Shown: positions 8,614 through 19,847, counted from the stretch's first letter. The stretch: DNA of 64,000 nucleotides from Rhizorhabdus dicambivorans (GCF_002355275.1 NZ_CP023449.1:1652001-1716000), one strand, 5' to 3'. The notes: generated by a model not told the origin, from the letters alone. A program made the numbers and translations.

Positions 8614-9252
8614 TTAGGCACGGTCGACCTTGTCGGCGTAGATCAGGCGGCCCGGCCCGAGCCGTGCCATCACCTGCGCCAGATCGCTCGAACCGAAGGC
8701 GAAGCAGCCCTCGGACCGGCCCAATTTGCCGTGCTGCGCGATCATCTGCCGTTCGGCATACCAGGCGCCGTGGATCACCACCGCGCGGCTACGGGCATTG
8801 CTGTTGGTGGGATCGAGCCCGTCGATCCGCCGCGAGCGGCCGTGATTGCCATAATATTCCTCGGCGGTGACGAAGGCCCCGCTCGACGACGCGGCCGAGC
8901 CGACCTCGTTCGAGAAGCGCTTGAGCCAGCCGGTATGCGCCGGATCCGACCCGCGGCCATGCGCGACCAGCAGGCTGTCGACCTTGCCCGAGGCGACGTC
9001 GAGCAGATGGAAGCGTGGCGTTGCGGAAGGATCGTCGAAGTCACAGATCCCGATCAGGTCGCGATGTTTGATCCGGCCGATATGGCGGCTCATCGCGGCA
9101 AGCGCCCGCTGGCGCACCTCGGGCCGAAGACGCGGCGCAGGGATGAGGGGCGCCGCGACCGAAGTCCCGCCTGCCGCCAATGCCAGTCCGCCGAAAATCC
9201 CCGCACCCAGCAATCCGCGCCGGTTCACCGGCGTGTCGATGATATCCTGCAA
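8614..9252 (-). CDS. Murein L,D-transpeptidase catalytic-domain protein (YkuD_2 type), Tat-like signal
   Basis: 212 residues. The N-terminus NRRGLLGAGIFGGLALAAGG looks like a twin-arginine or lipoprotein-like export signal. The catalytic region reads VIHGAWYAER, then GRSEGCFAFGSSD, giving the His and Cys of the YkuD_2 family. This family is distinct from classical ErfK/YbiS enzymes and is common in proteobacteria. It is predicted to cross-link or modify peptidoglycan stems. It lies 102 bp upstream (in minus-strand order) of the carboxypeptidase gene. Confidence 0.85.
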   Translation of the reverse strand: MQDIIDTPVNRRGLLGAGIFGGLALAAGGTSVAAPLIPAPRLRPEVRQRALAAMSRHIGRIKHRDLIGICDFDDPSATPRFHLLDVASGKVDSLLVAHGRGSDPAHTGWLKRFSNEVGSAASSSGAFVTAEEYYGNHGRSRRIDGLDPTNSNARSRAVVIHGAWYAERQMIAQHGKLGRSEGCFAFGSSDLAQVMARLGPGRLIYADKVDRA

Positions 9253-9411
9253 ATGCCCAACCCGCTCTTTACGCTACTGATCTGCATAAAGTAGCAGAGC
9301 GGGTTAACTATTTCATGGGCCGAGTCGACATTTGTTCCGGCTTATTCCCGATTCGGCCCCATCCTTTGCACGGTTCATCGTGATGGCCGCGAACGATTGC
9401 GAAACTCAGCG

Positions 9412-10692
9412 TTACCGAGCCGCCATCTGCACCGCGCCGCTGCCCGGCCCGCCAAGTTGCCTGAGCAGCGCGGCGTCCCGGCCATAGGGGTCTCCAACGA
9501 AGCGGATCGAGCCGTCCCGTTCGGCCTGCGCGGTAAAGTAGACCAGATAGACGGGTATGCTCCTTCCCAACTGGAAGGTGCGGGTCTTGCTCGGCTCGGC
9601 AAGCGCATCGTCGAGGCCGTCGCCGCCTTGGAGCAGCGCGGCGAGCTCCTGGATGTTCTGGACGCGCACGCAGCCATGGCTCAGCGCGCGGTTCTCGCGG
9701 TCGAACACGGCATGGTTGGGGGTGTCGTGCAGATAGATGGCATGCGGGTTGGGCATGTCGATCTTGATCCGGCCGAGCGCGTTGGTCGGCCCGGGCGCCT
9801 GGACGGCGCGGACGCTGCCATCGGGGTTGCGGGTGTATCGGAAACCCTTGCCGCGCACCCCGCCCGCCTTGATGATGCTCTGCGGCACCGTCCAGCTGGG
9901 GTTGGCGACGATCGACTGGGCGTGGAGCGCGAGCTGCGGGGTCGGCGTCTTAGGGGCGCCCACCACGACATTATAGGATGCCTCCTCGGTGCCGTCGTTC
10001 ATCACCGAAAGCCGGTAGCTCGGCACGTTGACGTAGATATAGCGATCGCCCAGGTCGCGGGGCATCCAGCGCCAGCGTTCGAGATTGGCGCGCAGCTGGG
10101 CGCGCATCGCCTCGTCGCCCACGGCCTGCGCATAGGCCGCCTTGAGCGCGCGATACTGCTCGTGGTCAGGCAGCAGGCCGCGCAGCCATTTGCCCAACCG
10201 GTCGCGATCGAGCGCGTCGTTCAGGCCGGTGGCCAGCGCGTTCGAATCCAGCGGCGGCGTCATGTGCCAGTCGAAGCGTTCCTTGTCGTCGATCCGGCCA
10301 TCGGCATAATCAAGGGCGACGCGAAGCGCGATCGACGTGGCCAGCGCGTCGAGCGCGGGGCTCTGCTGGTTGGCGTTGGCCGCGGCGCGAAGCGCATCGG
10401 CATTATAGGCCGTCGGATCGAGGCCCTCCGCCGCGCTTTCGTCGATCACCGCGATCAGGTCGCGGATCTGCGCCACCGACCAGCGGGCCCGTTCCTGCGG
10501 CGCCACGATCCCCGCCGAATCCTCTGGCGTGATTCCTGCCGGCGCAGTGCCGTTGAAGGTGAACCCGGCGACCAGCAGCAGCGGAAGCGTCGCCAGCCAC
10601 CGCTTCGCGCTTGGGGGTCGCCGTCCAGCACGGCGGAAGGCCCGGTTCCACGAAGGGCTTGACGGGGTGGATTGATTGCCGATAAACAACAT
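9412..10692 (-). CDS. L,D-transpeptidase (YcbB/LdtD-like)
   Basis: 426 residues. An N-terminal membrane or signal segment (about 33-50, WLATLPLLLVAGFTF) precedes a helical scaffold domain. The C-terminal YkuD catalytic domain carries NHAVFDRENRALSHGCVRVQ, with the catalytic Cys in SHGCVRV. It makes 3-3 cross-links between tetrapeptide stems in the periplasm. It is shorter than E. coli YcbB (615) and I see no clear peptidoglycan-binding domain. AGGGAG upstream supports the ATG at 10690-10692. Confidence 0.88.
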   Translation of the reverse strand: MLFIGNQSTPSSPSWNRAFRRAGRRPPSAKRWLATLPLLLVAGFTFNGTAPAGITPEDSAGIVAPQERARWSVAQIRDLIAVIDESAAEGLDPTAYNADALRAAANANQQSPALDALATSIALRVALDYADGRIDDKERFDWHMTPPLDSNALATGLNDALDRDRLGKWLRGLLPDHEQYRALKAAYAQAVGDEAMRAQLRANLERWRWMPRDLGDRYIYVNVPSYRLSVMNDGTEEASYNVVVGAPKTPTPQLALHAQSIVANPSWTVPQSIIKAGGVRGKGFRYTRNPDGSVRAVQAPGPTNALGRIKIDMPNPHAIYLHDTPNHAVFDRENRALSHGCVRVQNIQELAALLQGGDGLDDALAEPSKTRTFQLGRSIPVYLVYFTAQAERDGSIRFVGDPYGRDAALLRQLGGPGSGAVQMAAR

Positions 10693-10848
10693 GGCACAAC
10701 TCCCTGACTCTGCCCGCTGAAACGGTCGAGACCGTTCGGGCGATCCATCGGCACATCGAAATTTCGACTGCGGGAACGCGGGAACCTTTTGCTCGTTTCG
10801 CCTGTGGAAAGGGTGCGGCCTGTCCGCCGTCGCCGTTCAGGGAGCCCG

Positions 10849-11760
10849 ATGACCGAACCCCCGGAAAGCCGGCTGATCCTGTTTGCGGCGCTGGCTGCTA
10901 ATCTGGGCATCGCGATCGCCAAATTCGTGGCGGCCGGGGTAAGCGGATCGTCGGCGATGCTGACCGAGGGTTTCCACTCGGTGGTCGACAGCCTCAATCA
11001 GCTGCTGCTGCTCTATGGCCAGAAGCGCGCCTCGCGCCCGCCCGACGAGCGCCATCCGCTCGGCTATGGCCGCGAGCTCTATTTCTGGAGCTTCGTTGTC
11101 GCGATCCTGATCTTCTCGACCGGCGCCGGCCTGTCGATCTACGAGGGCATCCTTCACATCCGGCACCCCGAGCCGATCCGCACGCCATGGATCAACTATG
11201 TCGTGCTTGCCGTCTCGCTGCTGCTCGAAGGCACGAGCTGGGTGATAGCGGTGCGCGAGTTCGGCAGCGCCAAGGGCGACCATGGCTGGTGGGAGGCGGT
11301 GCGGCGGTCGAAGGACCCGGCGAGCTTCATCGTGCTGTTCGAGGATTCGGCGGCGATCTTCGGCCTGTTCATCGCCGGCGTCGGCATCACGCTCAGCCTC
11401 GTCACCGGCGATCCGCGCTGGGACGGGGCGGCGTCGGTGGTGATCGGCCTCGCGCTGGCGGGAGTCGCCCTGGCGCTGGCACGGGAATCGAAGGATCTGC
11501 TGATCGGCGAGCCGGCCGATCCGCTGCTGGAGGCGGCGGTCCGCGCTGCGGTCGATCGCTGGCCCGAGGTGACCGGGGTGAACGAGATCACCACCATCCA
11601 TATCGGCCCGCGCAACATCTTCGTCGGGCTGTCGGTCGATTTCGAGGATCGCGTGCCGGTGGGCCGGATCGAGGAGATGATCGCCGAGGCCGAGACGGAG
11701 CTGCGCGCGCGCTGGCCCTCGATCCGCGCTATCTATATCAAGCCCCAGGCGAGGCCGTAG
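10849..11760 (+). CDS. Cation diffusion facilitator (CDF) metal transporter
   Basis: 303 residues from the ATG at 10849, chosen because AGGGAGCCCG lies upstream; a longer 5' extension is Arg-rich and unlikely. About five or six membrane helices. HSVVD in helix II (TEGFHSVVDSLNQ) is the HxxxD metal-site motif, and HPLGYGRELYFWS is the conserved loop. The cytoplasmic C-terminal domain (about 215-303) is the usual ferredoxin-like dimer domain. It exports divalent metal by proton antiport; which metal is not readable. cutA follows at once. Confidence 0.88.
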   Translation: MTEPPESRLILFAALAANLGIAIAKFVAAGVSGSSAMLTEGFHSVVDSLNQLLLLYGQKRASRPPDERHPLGYGRELYFWSFVVAILIFSTGAGLSIYEGILHIRHPEPIRTPWINYVVLAVSLLLEGTSWVIAVREFGSAKGDHGWWEAVRRSKDPASFIVLFEDSAAIFGLFIAGVGITLSLVTGDPRWDGAASVVIGLALAGVALALARESKDLLIGEPADPLLEAAVRAAVDRWPEVTGVNEITTIHIGPRNIFVGLSVDFEDRVPVGRIEEMIAEAETELRARWPSIRAIYIKPQARP

Positions 11761-11786
11761 CGTCGCAACATGACGGGGAACCCTGG

Positions 11787-12104
11787 ATGATCGTGATCCT
11801 CACCGCGTGCGGTTCGGCGGAGGACGCCGATCGGATCGCCGCCGCCCTGGTGGAGGAGCGGCTGGCCGCCTGCGTCCAGATCGTGCCCGTGCGCAGCGTC
11901 TATCGCTGGCAGGGCCGGATCGAGCGGGCGGGGGAGTGGCAGCTCCAGATCAAGACCCGCGCCGCGCTGGCCGATGCGGTGGAGGCGCGGATCAAGGCGC
12001 TTCATGGCTATGAACTCCCCGAGATCGTCGCGCTGCCGGTGGCGGCGGGATCGTCCGACTATATCGGCTGGGTGCATGCCGAGACGGCGGAGCCGTCCCG
12101 ATAG
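11787..12104 (+). CDS. cutA: Divalent-cation tolerance protein CutA
   Basis: 105 residues, the usual length. CutA signatures ERLAACVQIVP and SVYRWQGRIE, then GYELPEIVALPV, where the His before it (LHGYELPE) is conserved. It is a trimeric PII-like cytoplasmic protein linked to copper and divalent-metal tolerance. GGGGAA precedes the ATG. It lies 26 bp after the CDF transporter, so both probably form a metal-related operon. Confidence 0.93.
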   Translation: MIVILTACGSAEDADRIAAALVEERLAACVQIVPVRSVYRWQGRIERAGEWQLQIKTRAALADAVEARIKALHGYELPEIVALPVAAGSSDYIGWVHAETAEPSR

Positions 12105-12137
12105 CGGCTCATCCGCGAAATCCGGGGGTTCGCCCGG

Positions 12138-12166
12138 TTGACCCGCTCCGACTCCTTCTCTATAGG
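12138..12166 (+). promoter_or_regulatory. Sigma-70 type promoter of the str operon
   Basis: TTGACC at 12138-12143, a 17-nt spacer, then TATAGG at 12161-12166. This is a near-consensus housekeeping promoter, about 190 nt upstream of rpsL and the only strong one seen in this spacer. Confidence 0.7.
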
Positions 12167-12247
12167 CGCGCCCTGCTCAGGGGCGGTCCGCCGTTTTTGG
12201 GCAAGCTTGAACATTGCTGATGCGTGTGAAGGCCTAGGAGGTCGGAA

Positions 12248-12337
12248 ATGACCGCCGGGGCTTTCGTGCATTTCCGTCGTCCGGGTCTCCGGCCCGCGGA
12301 AAGCAAGTCGGGCATCGGTAAAGTAACACTCTCTTAG
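12248..12337 (+). CDS. Possible 29-residue leader ORF upstream of rpsL
   Basis: ATG at 12248 to TAG at 12335-12337. An ideal ribosome-binding site AGGAGGT (12236-12242) lies 5 nt upstream. The peptide begins [16 protein letters not shown]. It stops 14 nt before the rpsL ATG, so rpsL translation could be coupled to it. It lies on the transcript from the TTGACC/TATAGG promoter. No homologue is recognised; a chance ORF with a good site remains possible. Confidence 0.4.
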
Positions 12338-12351
12338 AGGTGAAGGGCTTC

Positions 12352-12723
12352 ATGCCAACGATCAACCAGCTGATCCGCAAGGGTCGCGAACCGCAGAAGG
12401 CCAAATCGAAGGTCCCTGCGATGGAAAAGAACCCGCAGAAGCGCGGCGTTTGCACGCGCGTCTACACGACGACCCCGAAGAAGCCGAACTCGGCGCTGCG
12501 CAAGGTGGCCAAGGTCCGCCTGACCAACAGCCGCGAAGTGATCAGCTACATTCCGGGCGAAGGCCATAACCTCCAGGAGCACTCTGTGGTCCTGATCCGC
12601 GGCGGCCGTGTGCGCGACCTTCCCGGTGTGCGCTACCACGTCCTTCGCGGTGTGCTCGACACGCAGGGTGTCAAGGATCGCAAGCAGAGCCGTTCGAAGT
12701 ACGGCGCCAAGCGTCCCAAGTAA
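12352..12723 (+). CDS. rpsL: 30S ribosomal protein S12
   Basis: 123 residues starting [16 protein letters not shown]. The decoding-centre loop [19 protein letters not shown] carries K43. The second loop reads [13 protein letters not shown], so residue 88 (codon 12613-12615, CGC) is Arg where E. coli and many others have Lys. Position 88 is a known streptomycin-resistance site. I chose ATG 12352 over an in-frame GTG at 12340 on family length. First gene of str; rpsG follows after 13 bp. Confidence 0.98.
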
Positions 12724-12736
12724 GAGGTAGATCGAT

Positions 12737-13207
12737 ATGGCTCGTCGTCGTCGTCCCGAAAAGCGCGAAATTCTTCCCGATCCCAAATTCGGGGATGTCG
12801 TGCTCAGCAAATTCATGAACAGCGTCATGCTCGACGGCAAGAAGTCCGTCGCCGAGGGCATCGTCTATGGCGCCCTGGAAACCGTCGAAACCCGCGCCAA
12901 GCGCGAGCCGCTCGGCGTGTTCCATGACGCGCTCAACAATGTGAAGCCGGGCATCGAGGTCCGCAGCCGCCGCGTCGGTGGTGCGACCTACCAGGTTCCC
13001 GTCGAGGTTCGTCCGGAGCGCTCGCAGGCGCTGGCGATCCGCTGGCTGATCTCGGCCGCGCGCGCGCGTTCGGAGCACACCATGGCCGGCCGCCTGTCGG
13101 GCGAGCTGATGGATGCCGCGAACAACCGCGGCAATGCGGTCAAGAAGCGTGAGGACACGCACCGCATGGCCGAAGCGAACCGCGCCTTCAGCCACTACCG
13201 CTGGTAA
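12737..13207 (+). CDS. rpsG: 30S ribosomal protein S7
   Basis: 156 residues, the family's usual length. It starts [37 protein letters not shown] and the C-terminal [20 protein letters not shown] are diagnostic of uS7. It nucleates the 30S head on 16S rRNA and contacts the exit-site tRNA. In enterobacteria S7 also represses str translation; no clear equivalent mRNA site was identified here. fusA follows after 64 bp. Confidence 0.98.
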   Translation: MARRRRPEKREILPDPKFGDVVLSKFMNSVMLDGKKSVAEGIVYGALETVETRAKREPLGVFHDALNNVKPGIEVRSRRVGGATYQVPVEVRPERSQALAIRWLISAARARSEHTMAGRLSGELMDAANNRGNAVKKREDTHRMAEANRAFSHYRW

Positions 13208-13271
13208 CAATCCTGTCCATTCAGCCGGGGTAGGGGCACAGGCCCTTCCCCGGCATCGGAGTTTTCAGATC

Positions 13272-15344
<2,073 letters not shown>

Positions 15345-15420
15345 TTAAAAATTTCTGGTTATGGGCGCGTCCGCAACGGGCGGCGAGTCCGGCAATTGAT
15401 TCGAAAAGAAGAGGCGAAAA

Positions 15421-16611
15421 ATGGCTAAGGCTAAGTTTGAGCGGACCAAGCCGCACTGCAACATCGGCACCATCGGTCACGTCGACCATGGCAAGACCTC
15501 GCTGACGGCTGCCATCACCAAGGTGCTCGCCGAGACCGGCGGCGCGACCTTCGTCGACTATGCCAACATCGACAAGGCTCCCGAGGAGCGCGAGCGCGGC
15601 ATCACCATCTCGACCGCCCATGTCGAGTATGAGACCGAGAAGCGCCACTATGCGCACGTCGATTGCCCCGGCCACGCCGACTATGTGAAGAACATGATCA
15701 CCGGCGCCGCGCAGATGGACGGCGGCATCCTGGTCGTGTCGGCCACCGACGGCCCGATGCCGCAGACCCGTGAGCACATCCTGCTCGCCCGCCAGGTCGG
15801 CGTGCCCGCGCTTGTCGTGTTCATGAACAAGGTCGATCTGGTCGACGATCCCGAGATCCTGGAGCTCGTCGAGCTCGAGATCCGCGAGCTGCTGTCGTCC
15901 TACGACTTCCCGGGCGACGACATCCCCGTCATCCAGGGTTCGGCGGTCAAGGCGCTCGACGGTTCGAACGACGAGATCGGCAAGAACGCCGTCCTCAAGC
16001 TGATGGCCGCCGTCGACGAATATATCCCGCAGCCCGATCGTCCGCTCGACAAGCCCTTCCTGATGCCGATCGAAGACGTGTTCTCGATCTCGGGTCGCGG
16101 CACGGTCGTCACCGGCCGCGTCGAGACCGGCCAGGTCAAGGTCGGCGAGGAAGTCGAGATCGTCGGCATCAAGGACACCCGCAAGACCACCGTCACCGGT
16201 GTAGAGATGTTCCGCAAGCTGCTCGACAGCGGCCAGGCGGGCGACAACATCGGCGCGCTGATCCGCGGCGTCGGCCGTGAAGAGGTCGAGCGTGGCCAGG
16301 TTCTCTGCAAGCCGGGTTCGATCAAGCCGCACACCGACTTCTCGTCGGAGGTCTATGTGCTGTCGAAGGAAGAGGGTGGCCGTCACACGCCGTTCTTCGC
16401 GAACTATCGTCCGCAGTTCTACTTCCGCACGACCGACGTCACCGGCACCGTCGAACTGCCCGAGGGCACCGAGATGGTCATGCCCGGCGACAATGTTAAG
16501 CTCGGCGTCAAGCTGATCGCTCCGATCGCGATGGAAGAGGGTCTCCGCTTCTCGATCCGCGAAGGCGGCCGTACCGTCGGCGCCGGGGTTGTCAGCTCCA
16601 TCGCGAAGTAA
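15421..16611 (+). CDS. tuf: Elongation factor Tu
   Basis: 396 residues. [21 protein letters not shown]-loop [16 protein letters not shown] switch II, NKVD specificity motif, then the two beta-barrel domains ending [11 protein letters not shown]. It delivers aminoacyl-tRNA to the ribosome. AAGAAGAGG precedes the ATG. A 76-bp AT-rich spacer separates it from fusA, and a strong terminator-like hairpin follows it. Confidence 0.98.
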   Translation: MAKAKFERTKPHCNIGTIGHVDHGKTSLTAAITKVLAETGGATFVDYANIDKAPEERERGITISTAHVEYETEKRHYAHVDCPGHADYVKNMITGAAQMDGGILVVSATDGPMPQTREHILLARQVGVPALVVFMNKVDLVDDPEILELVELEIRELLSSYDFPGDDIPVIQGSAVKALDGSNDEIGKNAVLKLMAAVDEYIPQPDRPLDKPFLMPIEDVFSISGRGTVVTGRVETGQVKVGEEVEIVGIKDTRKTTVTGVEMFRKLLDSGQAGDNIGALIRGVGREEVERGQVLCKPGSIKPHTDFSSEVYVLSKEEGGRHTPFFANYRPQFYFRTTDVTGTVELPEGTEMVMPGDNVKLGVKLIAPIAMEEGLRFSIREGGRTVGAGVVSSIAK

Positions 16612-16632
16612 TATAGGCACACAGGAATCGGG

Positions 16633-16672
16633 CCGGCCGGCCCCCCTCGCGGGGTCGGCCGGTTCCTTTTTT
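16633..16672 (+). terminator. Strong intrinsic terminator or attenuator after tuf
   Basis: Arms 16633-16644 and 16651-16662 form a 12-bp GC-rich stem with one G-U pair and a 6-nt loop. TTCCTTTTTT follows directly (16663-16672). It lies between tuf and rpsJ, where it would end str or attenuate read-through into S10. Confidence 0.85.
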
Positions 16673-16686
16673 GACTATTAATAGAA

Positions 16687-16702
16687 GCGACGGAAACGTC
16701 GC
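16687..16702 (+). promoter_or_regulatory. GAAA-tetraloop hairpin in the rpsJ leader
   Basis: GCGACG (16687-16692), GAAA loop, CGTCGC (16697-16702): a perfect 6-bp stem closed by a GNRA tetraloop, 26 nt before the rpsJ start. It could be part of an S10-operon regulatory leader or a transcript-stabilising hairpin. Confidence 0.5.
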
Positions 16703-16728
16703 ACGGCTCTTTCGCATCGGTGTAGGAC

Positions 16729-17040
16729 ATGGAAACGCAGAATATCCGCATTCGCCTGAAGGCATTCGACCATCGCGTGCTCGATCAGGCCACCGGCGAC
16801 ATCGCCGACACCGCCCGCCGTACCGGCGCCCTCATCCGTGGTCCTATCCCGCTGCCCACCCGCATCGAGAAGTTCACCGTCAACCGCGGTCCGCACATCG
16901 ACAAGAAGTCGCGTGAGCAGTTCGAGGTGCGCACCTACAAGCGGCTGCTGGACATCGTGCAGCCCACCCCGCAGACCGTCGACGCGCTGATGAAGCTCGA
17001 TCTCGCCGCGGGTGTTGATGTCGAGATCAAACTGGCCTAA
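16729..17040 (+). CDS. rpsJ: 30S ribosomal protein S10 (NusE)
   Basis: 103 residues, standard length, starting [40 protein letters not shown] and the [20 protein letters not shown] end are diagnostic. It is a 30S head protein and, with NusB, part of the antitermination complex. It is the first gene of S10, but set apart from rplC by an unusually long 271-nt spacer and from tuf by a terminator. Confidence 0.98.
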   Translation: METQNIRIRLKAFDHRVLDQATGDIADTARRTGALIRGPIPLPTRIEKFTVNRGPHIDKKSREQFEVRTYKRLLDIVQPTPQTVDALMKLDLAAGVDVEIKLA

Positions 17041-17052
17041 GAGGCCGGCTCC

Positions 17053-17113
17053 ACGCGGGGATGATTCGTCCCCGCGTTCGTCATTTCCGTATCCTTGGGA
17101 TCGGGAAATGACG
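17053..17113 (+). promoter_or_regulatory. Two stacked hairpins after rpsJ
   Basis: The first has arms 17053-17061 and 17069-17077 (perfect 9 bp, 7-nt loop). The second has arms 17079-17088 and 17104-17113 (perfect 10 bp). They begin 12 nt after the rpsJ stop. Neither is followed by a good T-run, so they look more like mRNA structure or processing/attenuation elements than simple terminators. Confidence 0.6.
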
Positions 17114-17233
17114 GAAAAGTAGGGATACCGACCGGCCTGGTTCCTCGGAACGTTGCCGGTGCCCTGGTCCCCGCCTTTTCGCAGTGATGCGGAAGAACCG
17201 AGCCCGGGCGGGGGCAATCGAAATTGGGCTGGA

Positions 17234-17261
17234 AGCTTCGGTTTATGCCGAGGCTTTTTTC
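17234..17261 (+). terminator. Terminator-like hairpin before rplC
   Basis: AGCTTCGG pairs with CCGAGGCT (8 bp, one G-U, 6-nt loop) and is followed by TTTTTTCG. It lies about 50 nt upstream of rplC. It either attenuates S10 read-through or ends the rpsJ transcript; a separate rplC promoter was not clearly seen. Confidence 0.7.
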
Positions 17262-17311
17262 GTTGGCACGCTCGCCGCTAACGCGAGCCTCTGTTGTGGA
17301 AGGAGCAGATC

Positions 17312-18067
17312 ATGCGCACTGGCGTGATCGCGAAGAAGATGGGGATGACCCGCCTGTTCCAGGAAGACGGTCGGCACGTGCCGGTCACCGTCCTGGCGCT
17401 GGAGAATGTACAGGTCGTGGCTCGCCGCGAAGTCGACCGTGACGGCTATGCCGCCGTCCAGCTCGGCGCCGGCTCGGCCAAGCCGAAGAATCTCACCAAG
17501 CCGGAGCGCGGCCATTTCGGCAAGGCCGAAGTGGAGCCGAAGGCGATCCTCGTCGAGTTCCGCGTGTCGGAAGACGGCCTGCTGGACGTTGGCGCCGAAC
17601 TGTCGGCCGACCATTTCGTCGCGGGCCAGCTCGTCGACATCTCGGGCAAGACCCAGGGCAAGGGTTTCGCGGGCGGCATGAAGCGCTGGGGCTTCGGCGG
17701 TCTGCGCGCCACCCACGGCGTCTCGGTCTCGCACCGTTCGCTCGGTTCAACCGGTAACCGCCAGGATCCGGGCCGCGTCTTCAAGAACAAGAAGATGGCC
17801 GGTCACATGGGTGACAAGAACCGCACCCAGCAGAACCTCGAAATCGTCCAGACCGACGCCGAGCGCGGCCTCCTCTTCGTCCGCGGCTCGGTCCCGGGCT
17901 CGAAGGGCACCTGGCTCCTCGTCAAGGACTCGGTCAAGGTTCCGGCGCACAAGGATGCGCCGTACCCGGCCGGTCTGAAGGCTGCGGCCAACAGCAACAA
18001 CGCGCCCGCCGAGACGCCTGCGGAAGAGACCGCAGCTCCCGAAGCGGCCGAAGGCCAGGAGGGCTGA
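17312..18067 (+). CDS. rplC: 50S ribosomal protein L3
   Basis: 251 residues from ATG 17312 (AAGGAGC at 17300-17306; an upstream in-frame GTG is rejected). Starts [16 protein letters not shown]; the [15 protein letters not shown] loop reaches toward the peptidyl-transferase centre. The C-terminus carries a roughly 25-residue acidic, Ala/Pro/Glu-rich tail ([20 protein letters not shown]) absent from E. coli L3. First gene of the compact rplC-rpmD block. Confidence 0.97.
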   Translation: MRTGVIAKKMGMTRLFQEDGRHVPVTVLALENVQVVARREVDRDGYAAVQLGAGSAKPKNLTKPERGHFGKAEVEPKAILVEFRVSEDGLLDVGAELSADHFVAGQLVDISGKTQGKGFAGGMKRWGFGGLRATHGVSVSHRSLGSTGNRQDPGRVFKNKKMAGHMGDKNRTQQNLEIVQTDAERGLLFVRGSVPGSKGTWLLVKDSVKVPAHKDAPYPAGLKAAANSNNAPAETPAEETAAPEAAEGQEG

Positions 18068-18069
18068 TC

Positions 18070-18696
18070 ATGAAGGTCAAGGTTCAGACCCTCGACGCCA
18101 AGGCATCGGGCGACATCGAGCTCAACGACGAGATTTTCGCTCTCGAGCCGCGTGCGGACATCCTCCACCGCGTCGTCACCTGGCAGCTCGAAAAGCGCCG
18201 CGGCACCGCCCGCGCCGCCCGCGAGCGTTCGGACGTCGCCCGTTCGGGCAAGAAGTTCGGTCGCCAGAAGGGCGGCGGTACCGCTCGTCACGGCGATCGC
18301 CGCGCCCCGATCTTCATCGGCGGCGGTAAAGCCCATGGTCCCCGCGTTCGCGACTTCAACCCGTCGCTGAACAAGAAGGTTCGTGCGCTCGGCCTGAAGA
18401 TGGCGCTCTCGTCGAAGGCCAAGGACGGCAAGCTGCTGATCCTGGACACGCTGACGGTCAAGGAGTTCAAGACGAAGTCGCTGCTCGCGCAGATCGGCAA
18501 GCTGGGCTTCGGCAACACCACCCTCGTGATCGATGGCGACATGGTCGACAACGGTTTCGCGCTGGCGTCTTCGAACATCCCGAAGCTCAATGTGATGCCC
18601 GCCGTCGGTGCCAATGTGTACGACATTCTGAAGCATGAAACGCTGGTGCTGACGCGCGCCGCGGTCGAGAAGCTGGAGGCGCGTTTCAATGGCTAA
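18070..18696 (+). CDS. rplD: 50S ribosomal protein L4
   Basis: 208 residues with the exit-tunnel extension [21 protein letters not shown], a site where macrolide-resistance changes occur elsewhere; no odd residue is evident. In enterobacteria L4 represses the S10 operon through its leader. Here the candidate leaders are the hairpins around rpsJ. It begins 2 bp after rplC and overlaps rplW by 8 bp. Confidence 0.97.
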   Translation: MKVKVQTLDAKASGDIELNDEIFALEPRADILHRVVTWQLEKRRGTARAARERSDVARSGKKFGRQKGGGTARHGDRRAPIFIGGGKAHGPRVRDFNPSLNKKVRALGLKMALSSKAKDGKLLILDTLTVKEFKTKSLLAQIGKLGFGNTTLVIDGDMVDNGFALASSNIPKLNVMPAVGANVYDILKHETLVLTRAAVEKLEARFNG

Positions 18697-19003
18697 GAAG
18701 CAGGAAGCCGTGGTGGACAACCGCCATTATGATGTGGTGCTGCGGCCGCACATCACCGAAAAGACGACGCTGCTCTCCGAGCATAACGCCGTGGTGTTCC
18801 AGGTTGCCGGCGATGCCAGCAAGCCGGAGATCAAGGCCGCGATCGAGGCGCTGTTCAACGTCAAGGTCACTGGCGTGAACACGATCGTCTCCAAGGGCAA
18901 GACGAAGCGCTGGAAGGGCACGCCCTACAAGCGCTCCGACGTGAAGAAGGCGATCGTGACGCTGGCCGAAGGCCAGTCCATCGACGTGACGACGGGAATC
19001 TGA
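18689..19003 (+). CDS. rplW: 50S ribosomal protein L23
   Basis: 104 residues. [21 protein letters not shown] and [20 protein letters not shown] are uL23 hallmarks. It sits at the tunnel exit and docks trigger factor and SRP. Its ATG lies inside the end of rplD (8-bp overlap), indicating translational coupling; rplB starts 4 bp later. Confidence 0.97.
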   Translation: MAKKQEAVVDNRHYDVVLRPHITEKTTLLSEHNAVVFQVAGDASKPEIKAAIEALFNVKVTGVNTIVSKGKTKRWKGTPYKRSDVKKAIVTLAEGQSIDVTTGI

Positions 19004-19007
19004 CGCC

Positions 19008-19844
19008 ATGGCGCTGAAGCATTATAACCCGACGAGCCCGGCCCGCCGCGGCCTGATCCTCGTCGACAAGTCGAGCCTGTTCAAGGGCAAGCCGGTCAAG
19101 GCGCTGACCGAAGGCAAGCGCAAGTCGGGTGGCCGCAACAACCAGGGCCACGCCACCGCGCGCGGCATCGCTGGCGGCCACAAGCAGAAGTACCGGATCA
19201 TCGACTTCAAGCGTCGCAAGTGGGATCAGCCCGCGACCGTCGAGCATCTGGAATATGACCCCAACCGTTCGGCCTTCATCGCGCTGGTGAAGTATGAGGA
19301 CGGCGAGGTGGCCTACATCATCGCGCCGCAGCGTCTGGCGGCCGGCGACGTCATCGTCGCGGGCAAGAAGACCGACACCAAGCCGGGCAACGCGATGGAG
19401 ATCGGCCAGGCTCCGGTCGGCACGATCGTCCACAATGTCGAGATGAAGCCCGGCAAGGGCGGTCAGATCGCGCGTGCGGCGGGCACCTATGTGCAGATCG
19501 TCGGCCGCGACAAGGGCATGGTGATGGTCCGCCTGAACTCGGGCGAGCAGCGTTACATCCGCTCGGACTGCATGTGCACCGTCGGTGCCGTGTCCAACCC
19601 GGACAACGCCAACCAGAACCTGGCCAAGGCCGGCCGCAACCGCTGGCTGGGCAAGCGCCCGCTGACGCGCGGCGTCGCCAAGAACCCGGTCGACCACCCG
19701 CATGGCGGCGGTGAAGGCCGCACCTCGGGCGGCCGTCATCCGGTCACCCCGTGGGGCAAGCCCACTAAGGGTGCGCGGACCCGCCACAACAAGGCGACCG
19801 ACAAGTTCATCATCCGTTCGCGCCACGCGAAGAAGAAGAGGTAA
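19008..19844 (+). CDS. rplB: 50S ribosomal protein L2
   Basis: 278 residues, family length. [20 protein letters not shown] near the N-terminus and [20 protein letters not shown] near the C-terminus, which holds the conserved His at the peptidyl-transferase centre. L2 helps subunit joining. It is placed in canonical order after rplW. Confidence 0.98.
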   Translation: MALKHYNPTSPARRGLILVDKSSLFKGKPVKALTEGKRKSGGRNNQGHATARGIAGGHKQKYRIIDFKRRKWDQPATVEHLEYDPNRSAFIALVKYEDGEVAYIIAPQRLAAGDVIVAGKKTDTKPGNAMEIGQAPVGTIVHNVEMKPGKGGQIARAAGTYVQIVGRDKGMVMVRLNSGEQRYIRSDCMCTVGAVSNPDNANQNLAKAGRNRWLGKRPLTRGVAKNPVDHPHGGGEGRTSGGRHPVTPWGKPTKGARTRHNKATDKFIIRSRHAKKKR

Positions 19845-19847
19845 TCC

